Of a DNA stretch of 64,000 bases, positions 9,360 to 19,372 are shown in pieces. The DNA is taken from NCBI GenBank assembly GCA_023374045.1, contig CM041783.1, forward strand, positions 125,551,503 to 125,615,502, in the 5' to 3' direction. Numbering within the stretch: position 1 is the stretch's first letter; every line of letters starts with the position of its first letter. The notes beneath the pieces were generated by a model. That model had not been told where the DNA came from, ran no database searches, and was given only the letters and a program-made list of their open reading frames with translations. A program made the translations under genes and the position numbers. This DNA is from Limonium bicolor. Lineage: Eukaryota > Streptophyta > Magnoliopsida > Caryophyllales > Plumbaginaceae.

Positions 9360-10514
9360 CACCGATACATATGAGCATATATAGTAAGTATACCATTGTT
9401 AGGCAATGAAAAGTAAGTAAATAAAATGTAAGTATAGGACTGTAAAGACTTAGTAAGTGTGAGTTAGGAAACATAAGGATAATCGAACTAAATTAATGAT
9501 AGTTAGATTAATTATTCGATCGTATGTATATCATAGGATTTGATTTGTGAACACCGGAGGAACGTTGGGATACAAGTACGACGGTGAAAGGTATGATTTC
9601 TTCATGTCCTGTATCCTAATCTGGTTACCCCGATTTATGTGCTTATTTGATCACCTAAATAAGATAAATGCACGAATCGGACTATATTGCACTTACCTGT
9701 GCTTGATTTATGTTGTTCTTGATATTTATTGTCGTGAGCACTAGTTTGTATAATTCATGAAATGTGTGAATGATGAGGACTTGTATTCGAATCTTGTATT
9801 GTGCTTAAGTATTGTGTTGTATTTTGTATAAGTAGGTATTGAGCATAGTAATTGTGTATGTGGCTTGAATGAATGACTTCTGCTAATTCCTAACTACCTA
9901 ACTCCTAACTTAAGTGAGTAAACCGGAATGAGTAGAAGTCCGATATAGCTTCGGCCACGCGTGAGGATGCGGAGTCACAAGAGGTTGGCTGCAATTCCTG
10001 ACTCTTAACTGGTCCGCGGCCAAAATCCCTTAAATCGGTAGCATCCCGGATTTGTGAGTCAAGTAAATCCCAGAGGTGGGACGGAGTAGTCCCCAGGGCC
10101 GGAGGTCCCGACGACTTAACTTGAGTAAGAGTAAGAGTAAGTAAGTATGGATCCGTAAGTATGTATGAGTATGAGTATGTATATGTATGTAATGAAGTAA
10201 CGAGTAAAAGAGTAATCTCCACCCGATTAACCCGGGTGGACCAATGAAGCTAACAAGTATCGTATGTTGTGCATGTAATGTATGTGTGTAATTCGGAAAA
10301 AGGTAAGCATGTATTGAATGGTTTACGTTGTACTTCTTGTATGTAATGAAGTGTATGTATGTGTGTATGTCTTACGTACTGTATTGCAATATTATGTATA
10401 AGAGCATGTATGCATGTATGTCTGAATGAAATCAACCGCATGTATACAACCAAGTGGTCGGCGTACCCTCACTAGTACGCGGGGTATGCGGTTATCATGC
10501 TCGGCGAAAGCTGA

Positions 10515-10526
10515 CCCCTTCGGGGG
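10515..10526 (+). other. CCCC-TTCG-GGGG hairpin near the 3' end of LTR1
   Basis: A 4-bp GC stem with a TTCG tetraloop (UUCG in RNA, an exceptionally stable loop), followed by ACATTTTA. LTR2 and LTR3 have ACATTTTTTAG at the same place. See the related hairpins in D and F. Confidence 0.5.
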
Positions 10527-10968
10527 ACATTTTAGTGGCAGGTACCCGAAGGATATGGTCGAGGAGAGACCGAGGCACACCCTTGTACTTAGAAAGTAAG
10601 TAGTTATGAGAAAATGGGTAGATGTAGACTCTTAGAGAGTATGTATGAACTTGGAAGAGACATTATAAATGTATAAGGATTCTAGTAGACTCGGTGAAGT
10701 ATATTGTATTGTATGGATTGAGGAGTAAGTAGTGAATGGAGCATTGTTGTAATTAATTGATGAATGGAGTATGTATTAGAGGTGTAGTACTCGGGATTCC
10801 GGTCCATCAGACCGATGTTGTAAGCAGTAGTAGTAGCCTTGTTAGCCATGTGGGTGGCTAACGGCATTGTATCACCCATTGTACGTAAGTAAGTATCCGC
10901 TGCGTGTATCTGATGTGTAAAGGGATTGGACGGTAAGCATGTATTAATGGTAGGGGTGTTACAAAAAG

Positions 10969-10980
10969 TGGTATCAGAGC
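10969..10980 (+). promoter_or_regulatory. Primer-binding site, INT1
   Basis: TGGTATCAGAGC, complementary to the 3' end of initiator-Met tRNA, five bases after the LTR end. Confidence 0.92.
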
Positions 10981-10996
10981 GGAGTGCCGCTCTGAT
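10973..10996 (+). other. Perfect hairpin overlapping the primer-binding site (INT1)
   Basis: ATCAGAGCGG, loop AGTG, CCGCTCTGAT. The 5' arm is the last eight bases of the primer site plus two. F has ATCAGAGCGA-AGTA-TCGCTCTGAT, where the terminal pair changed on both sides, and B has ATCAGAGCGG-AGTA-CCGCTCTGAT. Confidence 0.75.
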
Positions 10997-13726
10997 GACT
11001 AGAAATACCAAGTCTAGGAAATACCGAGTTAGGAATTAGAAGCTTAGGGCTAAGGGCTGAGTGTTAGCATTAGAGACATGCTAGTTAGGAACTACCGGTG
11101 AGTACCGGATACCTACAATACCAGTCCCGCCCGCCGCACACCCCACTGTATAACTTGGGAAAGGACGCCAGAGAGAAGAAAAGTCTTCTCATACTCGGGG
11201 AAAACCCGATCTGGCAGTGGTGAAGCAATCACACGGTAAACAAGAACCGACATATGATAGATTCCAAGAACTGGAAATCCCGGGGATGGATCCCGATTGA
11301 ACCGCAACACCGCACGTAATGGCGGTAGGATGAACACTCCAACCACGAGGAGGCTGCAACTTACAACAGCATGGGGCGACGTGCTTAGCAGTCGCGAAAC
11401 CTAGCTAGCTAACCAACAGCAGGAAAGAAGCACTCACCGTGCAACGGAATGGAAAAGGGAGCAGCAACGGAACCCGAGACACAAGTCTACGGGATAGTAA
11501 TACTTGAATAATACCACCAACGGTATGCTAGCCGACTAAGGACATAGTCAGAAGCGGTTAACTCCAAAACTATAATGCCATTAAGGTTGCAGTACCTGGG
11601 CGATAAGCTCAGACAACTACAAGAACAACCATGAGATACAAACCATAGGACTACGAGAGTAGTGCCTAAACGAGGAAGGTTCAGTAACCACCACAAATGT
11701 GTGGGAACGAGCCACAAGGAACGACACTAAACCAAATAGAACGGGAACCTCCAAGAAGTGGAGGAGTACCCAGATCTACGACAGCCATGTCTAGACCACC
11801 AAGAAGCCACCTAAAGGAGCGAGTATACCAATTATAGTTCAATAAGATCGAGGGAAGCGTCAACAAGACTAACAAACACAAATGGAAACCATACCGTGAC
11901 CGGTATAGGATTACTCAAAAACCGCCAGTACCACGCACTTGCTACGCAAGTGCAGTAAGAACATAAAATGTAAGGAATACCACCCGCCAATTACATTATA
12001 ATGTATGGTGACCGTAATGAACAACCACAGATCACACATCCTAACAACCAGACGTATGAAACTTGGAAGGCTTAACGGCCGACTTACTGTACTTACCAGT
12101 CAGCGAGAAGCTAGACTTGTCAAGACCTCAAGCATGGTTATGCCATGAGAGACTTCTTTTAACACCGAACCATATTTTAAAACCCAAAAATTTTCTTTCA
12201 AAACCATAAACCTTCTTTTAAAACCTTGGATTTTAAAACCAGGCCAACAGCATTACGGTGAGTATCAAAGAGTGATACAAGAGGATTTGACAATAGAATA
12301 CTACACCTAGGCGTGTGACGAACACTACGAGTGTACCCGTTACGGGATGTGGGACAACCGCACTCCGAAGGACTTGCGGGCCCGACATATAGTTGGGTAA
12401 GTGGTAACGTATCAACATGGTACCCCATATATGTATACATGTAGTGTACGACACACGGGAAGTAGTCAACTCCCTCTACGGACCATCAGTAAGTTCAACC
12501 CAGGACAGCTGGACACCTCAGAGGATCAAGCATAAAGGAACTCAGAGAATCCATCTGAAGATGAGGAATAAGAACTAGGAAGTGCAAAGAGCACATGCTA
12601 GTAACTATAGACGTTGGATATGTCTCAATAATCTAAGCAATTACCTGACAGCTGGATGGAATGCCCCGCCTAAACACATTAAGGCGAATGCCTAACGTGA
12701 ACCTAACAATACTCAACAAACGGGCAGAATTCCCAAAAGCAATCACAAAATTACCACGAAGCACAATCCATGATCGGAGAGGATATTCAAACCTAGTCTC
12801 AAGTACTAGGAACAAGTATAAACAGTCTACCCAAGGACGGGAGACGTCATGACCCAAAAGGGGACAACTCAAGTACAATACCACAAGACGGTACAGTGGA
12901 CAACATATCATAAACATTAGCCGGATGTAACGGCATAACTACCAGCACCCAGGAGCGATCCTTGAAGGGTGTCTGCGTTAACAACAGTTGAACAAGCACA
13001 ATGATATGAGCACGGGAGCTAAAACGAACACTCGGTTAGGACACCGAAGGGATTTCACTTAACAGGAATGCCCTAAAATACTGAGAGGCACCTATTGACA
13101 CCAGATTGCCTGAAGGGTCTCCTATGAACGGAAGCGTGACGTCACGACTTACCATGGAGCCCAATAATATCTCAACCTATGACGGTATACATGGAGTGGA
13201 AACATGTATAAGCAGCTTACGAAGAGCATGGCTCGCAACAATTCGGCTTAAAAGCCATAAACCGACTACGTTATGCAACTTAAACGGTTGCAAAACCCAC
13301 ACCATTTGATAACAAGACTTGCAAGAGATATTGCCGCATACGACAAGAAATCAACAACTGGACCCTCAGTTCAAACCCAACATCCTGAGTGGCTTGGAGT
13401 AATGGCCACCTCAGTGTCACTGTCACTAGAGCATCGGTCTAGTATGCAGTTGACGGAGTTTAATTACCCCTCATGCCTTCGTGGCAATTGTACACAGAGG
13501 CATAAGAAGCATGATAATGCCAACATTAGCCTAGTCCACACTTGGACTCTACGAGAAACCCAAGGGAAGGTACCCCTCGTTAACCGAAGACCACCAATGC
13601 GGTGATGATGTGAACCCTTAGAAAAGGCTTCCATCTACTATAACAATAAAACCACACAATAGATATTGCCAAGCGGTGATGGAATAAGGAAATGAGATTT
13701 CCAAACCATTACGACTTAAAGGAGTA

Positions 13727-13731
13727 AGCAT
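13727..13731. repeat. Target-site duplication AGCAT, left of solo LTR C (copy 1)
   Basis: AGCAT precedes TGTAACGACC and recurs at 16477-16481. Element F lacks the insertion at the equivalent place (about 42225). Confidence 0.88.
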
Positions 13732-14265
13732 TGTAACGACCCCAAAACCACCCTGGTTGAGAGACCGTTACACGCCGCGCGCTTATTACCTAAGACAACG
13801 CAAGGCTACACTAGCGAACTCCCAAAACAGAACTGAAGCTCGTATATTACCAAATAAACAATTACAACATGTCTTTACAATACACAGGCGGAAGCCAAAC
13901 TAAAATACAAAGCATAATCTAAATACAACTGGGCCCTAAGGCCAAACAAACTAAATACAAAACTCAAATGCCAAACGAAAAGCAAGAGCTGAATCTCCAA
14001 GCACGAACTAAAACCTGCAAATCAGACGGAGATAGGGGGTGAGCAAAACTATTGCTCAGCAGGTGATAAACTTCATCAGCTGAGCACGCTCAAAACATAA
14101 TCTGAACATACATACTTATACATATACAGAAGCGCTTAGCTAGGGCGAAACCAAAGTCAAAGCAGGAGACTTTCAAATAGGCGGAAGTCTAAAACAGAAG
14201 AGGCTAAGCAGTGGTCAAAGTATACACTTAATAGCAGAAGGAAAACTGAAGCTGAAAGCTTGACG

Positions 14266-14341
14266 AAATCAGAAGCTTAAGAACCTCAGAAGCTTAAACA
14301 CAATCAGAAGCTTAGGAAAATCAGAAGCTTAGCAAAATCCG
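14266..14341. repeat. AATCAGAAGCTTA minisatellite in solo LTR C, copy 1
   Basis: Four degenerate copies of a 15-20 bp unit around AATCAGAAGCTTA. Copy 2 (26997-27090) has one more unit, so the number changed after the duplication or in assembly. Confidence 0.8.
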
Positions 14342-15175
14342 GAACTTATCAGAAGACAGTACGCACACAGCAGACCGTCTCAATCAAATACTGATAGAGC
14401 AGACGAAGTGGAGCACTTTACAAACCAGAAATCCTCAAAACAGGAAGCACACAGCAGCCTATCTGAGTTTGAAAACAAACAGAACTGGCGGAAGCAGTAC
14501 AAGCAAACATAGGTACTCAAAGGACAGAAAGCACACAGCAGTCTGTCAAATACAAAAGCAGAGAGAACGGACAGAAGCCGAACAGAACACAAACAGAAGT
14601 GGGACACTAGCACCAAGCATAGCACTCAGAAAGGGTCAAAGACCCATGGATCTAACAGATCCCTCGACAACGCAGAAATGACCCGAAGGCCAAAGGGTTC
14701 GTCAACCCCACAGAACAGATTGGGCATGACCCACACTCAGAACGACGTCTACATGGTATACCACGGAATAGCTCGACCCAGCCATTCACGGCTCAGAAGC
14801 AGAGTAACTAGGTCCCAAAACAGAGGCTTAATCCAAACAGATCGAAGCTTAATACAGAGCAGAGCGGAAGTCTTAACCAGATCAGAACAGAAAGCGAAAG
14901 CCTAGCAAAATCAGAGAAGGAGCTTACCAATGGAAAGCCTTAGCAAAACAGAAGTCGAACCCGATTAGTAAATACGAAAGCAAACTGAAGTCAGAGGTTG
15001 AATCATATTTTCAGAGCAAAACAGAGTTCAAAAGATTAACGGAGACCTTAACAGAAAACACTTAAACCCATGCTAAAACACGTGAAAACAGATAGTACTC
15101 GAAAAGAGGAATCCAACGCCGCAAACGGCACTCAAAACGGAGCTCGAACGAAGAAGTTATGGTGAAAACAGAGGG

Positions 15176-15488
15176 GTGTCCGAACTTGTGTCCGGACGTC
15201 GAAGTTCGGACGCAAGTCGAACTCAAATCCGCAGAAAATTTCAAGGTGTCCGAACATCCAAGTTCGGACGGATGTTCGGACGTCCTTCGGAAAACAACTC
15301 GAGGAAAGTCCGAACATATGTCCGAGCTTCAAAGTTCGGACACATGTCGAAGAGAAAATCAGAGGCGCAAAACAGGGTGTGTCCGAACTTCCAAGTTCGG
15401 ACGGAAGTTCGGACACAGAGAAATTCTCAGAAAATCCAGACGCAACAGAGCGTGTCCGAACTTCCAAGTTCGGACGGAAGTTCGGACG
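15176..15488 (-). repeat. Five-copy two-arm/one-antiarm array in solo LTR C, copy 1
   Basis: Units start near 15176, 15250, 15307, 15375 and 15452. On the plus strand a typical unit reads GTCCGAACTT, CCAAGTTCGGAC, GGAAGTTCGGAC. In the sense (minus) direction this becomes two direct GTCCGAACTT arms followed by one inverted AAGTTCGGAC arm, the same order as in D, A and F. Confidence 0.88.
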
Positions 15489-16476
15489 CGCCGAAAAGTG
15501 CAGTTTACAGAGGCGATTTTCACACGAACAAAAGCACAAGACAATGCCAAATTAACATATGTTTGCAGCAACCAACTTTGGGGATTTAAGCCATTGAACG
15601 GCAGTAAAACAGACAGAATAAACACACACACGAAGTTAATCAAACGATTTAATTTACAGAACGAAACTCTTAAATCAGAAGCACTCAGAGTTTGCAAAAC
15701 AGAAGGGAATCACAGAGGTAGATTCGCCATTGTCAAAATATACTTATATATCAACATACGCAAAACACAACGATTCCCACGGGGTTGTAACACATCAAAA
15801 CACAAATCCGGAACACACACAAAGTTACCACAAATCAGAAACCACGCAAACACATACGGAAAACAACGAAACTAAAACCCCCGTGGGTGAACGCACACAA
15901 CTGAATCCATCTACCACCTACCTCACATCCGTAGCTAAGCCATCTCTGCGGACTCTACGAATCGTCTTCCCGAATCTCCAACCGAATGATAATCCCTCGA
16001 ATTGAACCGCTCCCAAAATATACAAAATCAGAATTAGAAAAGAGAAGAGGAAGCCTCAACGAAGAAGAGAATCAGATCTACAACCCAAACCTGACTGACG
16101 ACTGACAGACGAGCAGAATTCCACGGGCGGATCTCCAGCGATTATCAATCAAAAGGAATTGAAGAAGAAGATGAGCAAAGGGAGGAGAAGTTGAGAGCAA
16201 TGAGAACGTCGAGAGAACCGTCAGGGTAGTGGAAGGAGGAATAATAACGTGAATAGAAGTTTTAGAAAGGAAGAGAATAAATTAAAGAATTAAGAAGTCC
16301 CTTCCCTAAAAATAAATAAATAAAAAAGCATGTTATTTCTAATTCTCCTTCCTCAAGCTATGACCATAATATTTAAGGAATGTCATAAACACTCTAGTAT
16401 AAGGTACAAATTAATCTAAACTCCCTTTGCGAATCAGAAGGAATATGATAAAATAAAAAAAAACTGGGGCATAACA

Positions 16477-16481
16477 AGCAT
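16477..16481. repeat. Target-site duplication AGCAT, right of solo LTR C (copy 1)
   Basis: Matches 13727-13731. Confidence 0.88.
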
Positions 16482-17208
16482 ACTCCATAAGCACCCAAAC
16501 ATGTGGTGGACCATTGTGTAAACGCCAACATAGCAACCTTGTCATTAGACCTATGAATGGAGACAAACCCCTCAACAAGAACTTTCATTCATCAATGACA
16601 GAGTACTCTTCAATCGGAGAACGGGACCAGAAAACCCTTGAAGTTTTGTGGGATGTCCTGGTAATATACATACAAGCAAAACTACACAGCCAGAGCCTAA
16701 ACCAATGCCCATCTTTGGGAGGACAGTAATTGTCAAAAACAATCAATGTGAGTACACATTGCACACCACGAATGACCAACGCACAAGAGAGCTTGTAAAC
16801 CGGTAAATTGCTTTATCCTTGGTCAACCAAGATACTTGGCAGATTGTATCACAAATGATGATAGAATGTGAGGTAAGTTAACCTACACATAAAACCTAAG
16901 TGGAATAAGACATCTCCACATTGGGAAATAATAAGATTGCCGTACGCTACGACAACCGTCATACACACAAGCACAGGAAACTCTTAGAGTATTTACACCA
17001 TAAGGAAATGGTGCCAATGACAGTGTCACTAAGTAAAAAGGAACTACCATAGTAACAGAAACAGTAAAAGCAATGTTGTACAATGAGTAAGAATACGGTG
17101 CGCAACAAGCGACCGCTATGAGGAAGTAGTTAAGTAATGACACGGAGTATAAATACGAGATGACACACAGAAATATTCTTTCCTATCACATAAGTGACTT
17201 ACTGTCAA

Positions 17209-17257
17209 GCGTTTACGCCTCTGCACTCTGTATGACTGAGTGTTTTGGCATTGCACT
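17209..17257 (+). other. Conserved 50-bp interior block (INT1)
   Basis: GCGTTTACGCCTCTGCACTC then TGTATGACTGAGTGTTTTGG and an ATTGCA tail. It is almost unchanged in INT2 (29967-30016), F (42964-43013) and, inverted, B (53020-53070). GAGTG and CACTC can pair. No protein frame explains the conservation. Confidence 0.6.
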
Positions 17258-18133
17258 TGTTCAGCTAAGGATCTAATGAGATGGCTAGGGATATGGAGAA
17301 TGTAAACCGTAGTAAATCTTTCCTTTCACCACGAACATGGCATAAGCCAGTCAAGCAAGCTTAGCAACATACAGTGCGGCCTAAGGCCAAAGAAGCACGA
17401 AGAGTGTACAACACACTAGTAATCACAAGATGTGAATTCCATTGGAATATAAGGTGAAAGGAGATACAAGGAAGTCACTAGGACCGGCGCATAGAAAATG
17501 CAAGGTCATACAAGGGAAGAACACTTGTACTGAACCAGAAGAACTGGTATAATTTAGAAGCTAGTGACAATAGAGGAAGCACTACAGTTAAGCGGTGACT
17601 TAACCTCGCCTGACAATAAGTCGGAGGAACTTAACGAACAATCGTGGGAGCACGAATAGCATGCGCAGAAGATTACCAGAGAGCCGGCTATAAATTTTAA
17701 ACTCATTGATTTCAAACACGGTAAAAGAATACCGCATTTGTTTAGTAAACCTTATTCACATAATAAACGGATAAGAAGGTGATGTATAGCACATTAAGGA
17801 TAACAAGAAGGGTGAATAACCCAAGTTATCAAGGTCGCGCAGCAGAAGCTAGTGGGCCCTAGCTAGGAGATTAATGTACCTAGTAAGCATAGCAAAATGG
17901 CTATTAATGCCTTGAAGCCTAATAGGCTAGAACCGAATTAATGATGAGTTAAATAAACTCATACAGAAGTCCTTGGTGCAAAGACTAAACCATTGGTATG
18001 GTTAAGATCCCTTTGACCAGAGCATATTGTATAGTATACGGTAGTGAAGCTAAACGCTTCAGTTGACCAGACTGATTAAACCAAAGTTTAATAATAATAA
18101 AATATGGTAGATTACGTGGGCGTAATCCCTTTT

Positions 18134-18146
18134 AAGGGGGGTAGAG
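18134..18146 (+). promoter_or_regulatory. Central polypurine tract candidate (INT1)
   Basis: AAGGGGGGTAGAG, about 1.2 kb before the 3' tract, preceded by the hairpin GATTACG-TGGG-CGTAATC and CCCTTTTAAGGG. The same arrangement is in INT2, F and B. Central tracts prime a second plus-strand start in some LTR elements and lentiviruses; that role here is inferred. Confidence 0.6.
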
Positions 18147-19360
18147 CGAAAACCGCTTAATGCAAGTTTTATAAATAAAACATATAAAACTATAATGTGC
18201 ATAGCACAAAAGATAATCTATCCGATGAGTGGTGCTTACGTTATATAAACATACGTATGCACTCATAGTGAAATTGTGGTAACTAAGCATTAGACATGCA
18301 AATACCATAGGGCGAACATACCCATCTTGTAACCCAGCGTAAGAGTATTAGTAAAGAAGAGTAATGAGTAGTGGACGGAGCTCCACAAGTATTGTAACCT
18401 TTGAAGAAGTAGTACGAAATGAATTAGGATAGTAGATGAATGAAGCTTATGAGTAGTGGAATCGTAAGTAAAATATTTGAAACAATTGAAGTCAACTAAA
18501 TCTTATTAGTGTAGTATTCCTAAGTTGGAATATAGGAGATGATGGTGAGTAATGGATGGAAGTAGTGAAGGTTGATGAAATGAGCATTAGGATTGAACCA
18601 TGGAGTAAAGCATTTGGGAAGTAGAGTGAGGACGATCGATGGACTGATTCCATCCTTTAGAGATGTATGAATTTGTAATTACGACTAGAAAGAGTAAAAA
18701 GATAGAAAATGAAAACAATTAAATTATTTGTTTGATTGAATCTGATGTGGGAAGTCGAACTTGATCCTGATCAGATCAGGGGAAACCGAACACAAATTGG
18801 GGTGGAAAGATAGTTCAACACTAATGCTGATCACATCAGGGTCGAATGATTCTTGAAGCTCCCCTCAAGTGGTCACAAGAATCACACATAGGATAGAAGT
18901 AATGAATATAAACTGGAATATGGAGTTGTATGTTTTAGAAATTTTAATTGGTAGTGGTGGAAGAATTTCTTTTAGTATGGAGAATGAGGATATGTTAGAA
19001 GTGAGCACCGAAGAAGATAGTAAGGTAGTATATGGTATTATTCCAAGGGCGGCGGGACATAGAGGAGTCCCGTGTCTAAATGACCTGAGCGCCTACGGGA
19101 TTGGAATGTGTATTGCATTGCTTTGGGAATAGCCTTGCATTGTATGTATGAATAAATTTGGTAATGAGGAACCGGATGGTCGGTAGTAATGCGGATTGGA
19201 ATAACTATCGTACATTGGTATGGTATGGTATGTAGAGACACTGAGTAATGGATTTGGGAATTGTAAGGAGGAAGAAGGTATGGCTTTGGTATTAGACACG
19301 TAAGAATAAGTAAGCATTGTAAACCTATAACCTCGAACAACTTTGAGGACAAAGTTCCTA

Positions 19361-19372
19361 AGGGGGGTAGAT
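19361..19372 (+). promoter_or_regulatory. 3' polypurine tract, INT1
   Basis: AGGGGGGTAGAT directly before the TG of LTR2, after CTTTGAGGACAAAGTTCC, the usual end of plant Ty3/gypsy interiors. Confidence 0.9.

Larger units (their letters stand above)
6669..10963 (+). mobile_element. Element A LTR1 (5' LTR)
   Basis: Ends TGAAATACCCAGAAT and GGTAGGGGTGTTACA, 4295 bp. At its left end it differs from LTR2 and LTR3 at many shared sites, for example CAG for CCG near position 10 and ATAGGG for ATTGGG. From about position 1750 on, LTR2 agrees with it instead of with LTR3. It contains short single-base dropouts around 10530-10575 not present in the other copies. No protein-coding content is recognised. 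Confidence 0.92.
13732..16476 (-). mobile_element. Solo LTR C, copy 1 (2.7 kb)
   Basis: Reads TGTAACGACCCC...GGGGCATAACA on the plus strand with AGCAT on both sides. By analogy with the other LTRs, which end GGGGTGTTACA, the sense strand is minus (TGTTATGCCCC...GGGGTCGTTACA). No primer site or polypurine tract adjoins it. It holds a GAAGCTTA minisatellite, degenerate CAGAAGC-rich repeats and a five-unit palindromic array. The longest frame (15159-15875 plus) is overlapped by open frames on the other strand and is repeat-driven. Confidence 0.9.
10964..19372 (+). mobile_element. Element A interior 1 (INT1), non-coding
   Basis: 8.4 kb from the primer site to the polypurine tract. Without solo LTR C it is about 5.66 kb and matches the interior of F (5.71 kb) over its length. 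I found no gag, protease, reverse transcriptase, RNase H or integrase motif in it; open frames are under about 115 codons except in the C hairpin array. It nearly equals INT2 but has clusters of one-base losses, for example around 11945-12125. Confidence 0.85.

Noticed and set aside
15159..15875. 238-codon open frame with repeated CPNFQVRTEVRT-like words, and its copy at 27914-28630
   Set aside because: It lies in solo LTR C over the palindromic array, is open on both strands and in several frames at once, and has no domain. The repeats arise from the palindromes.
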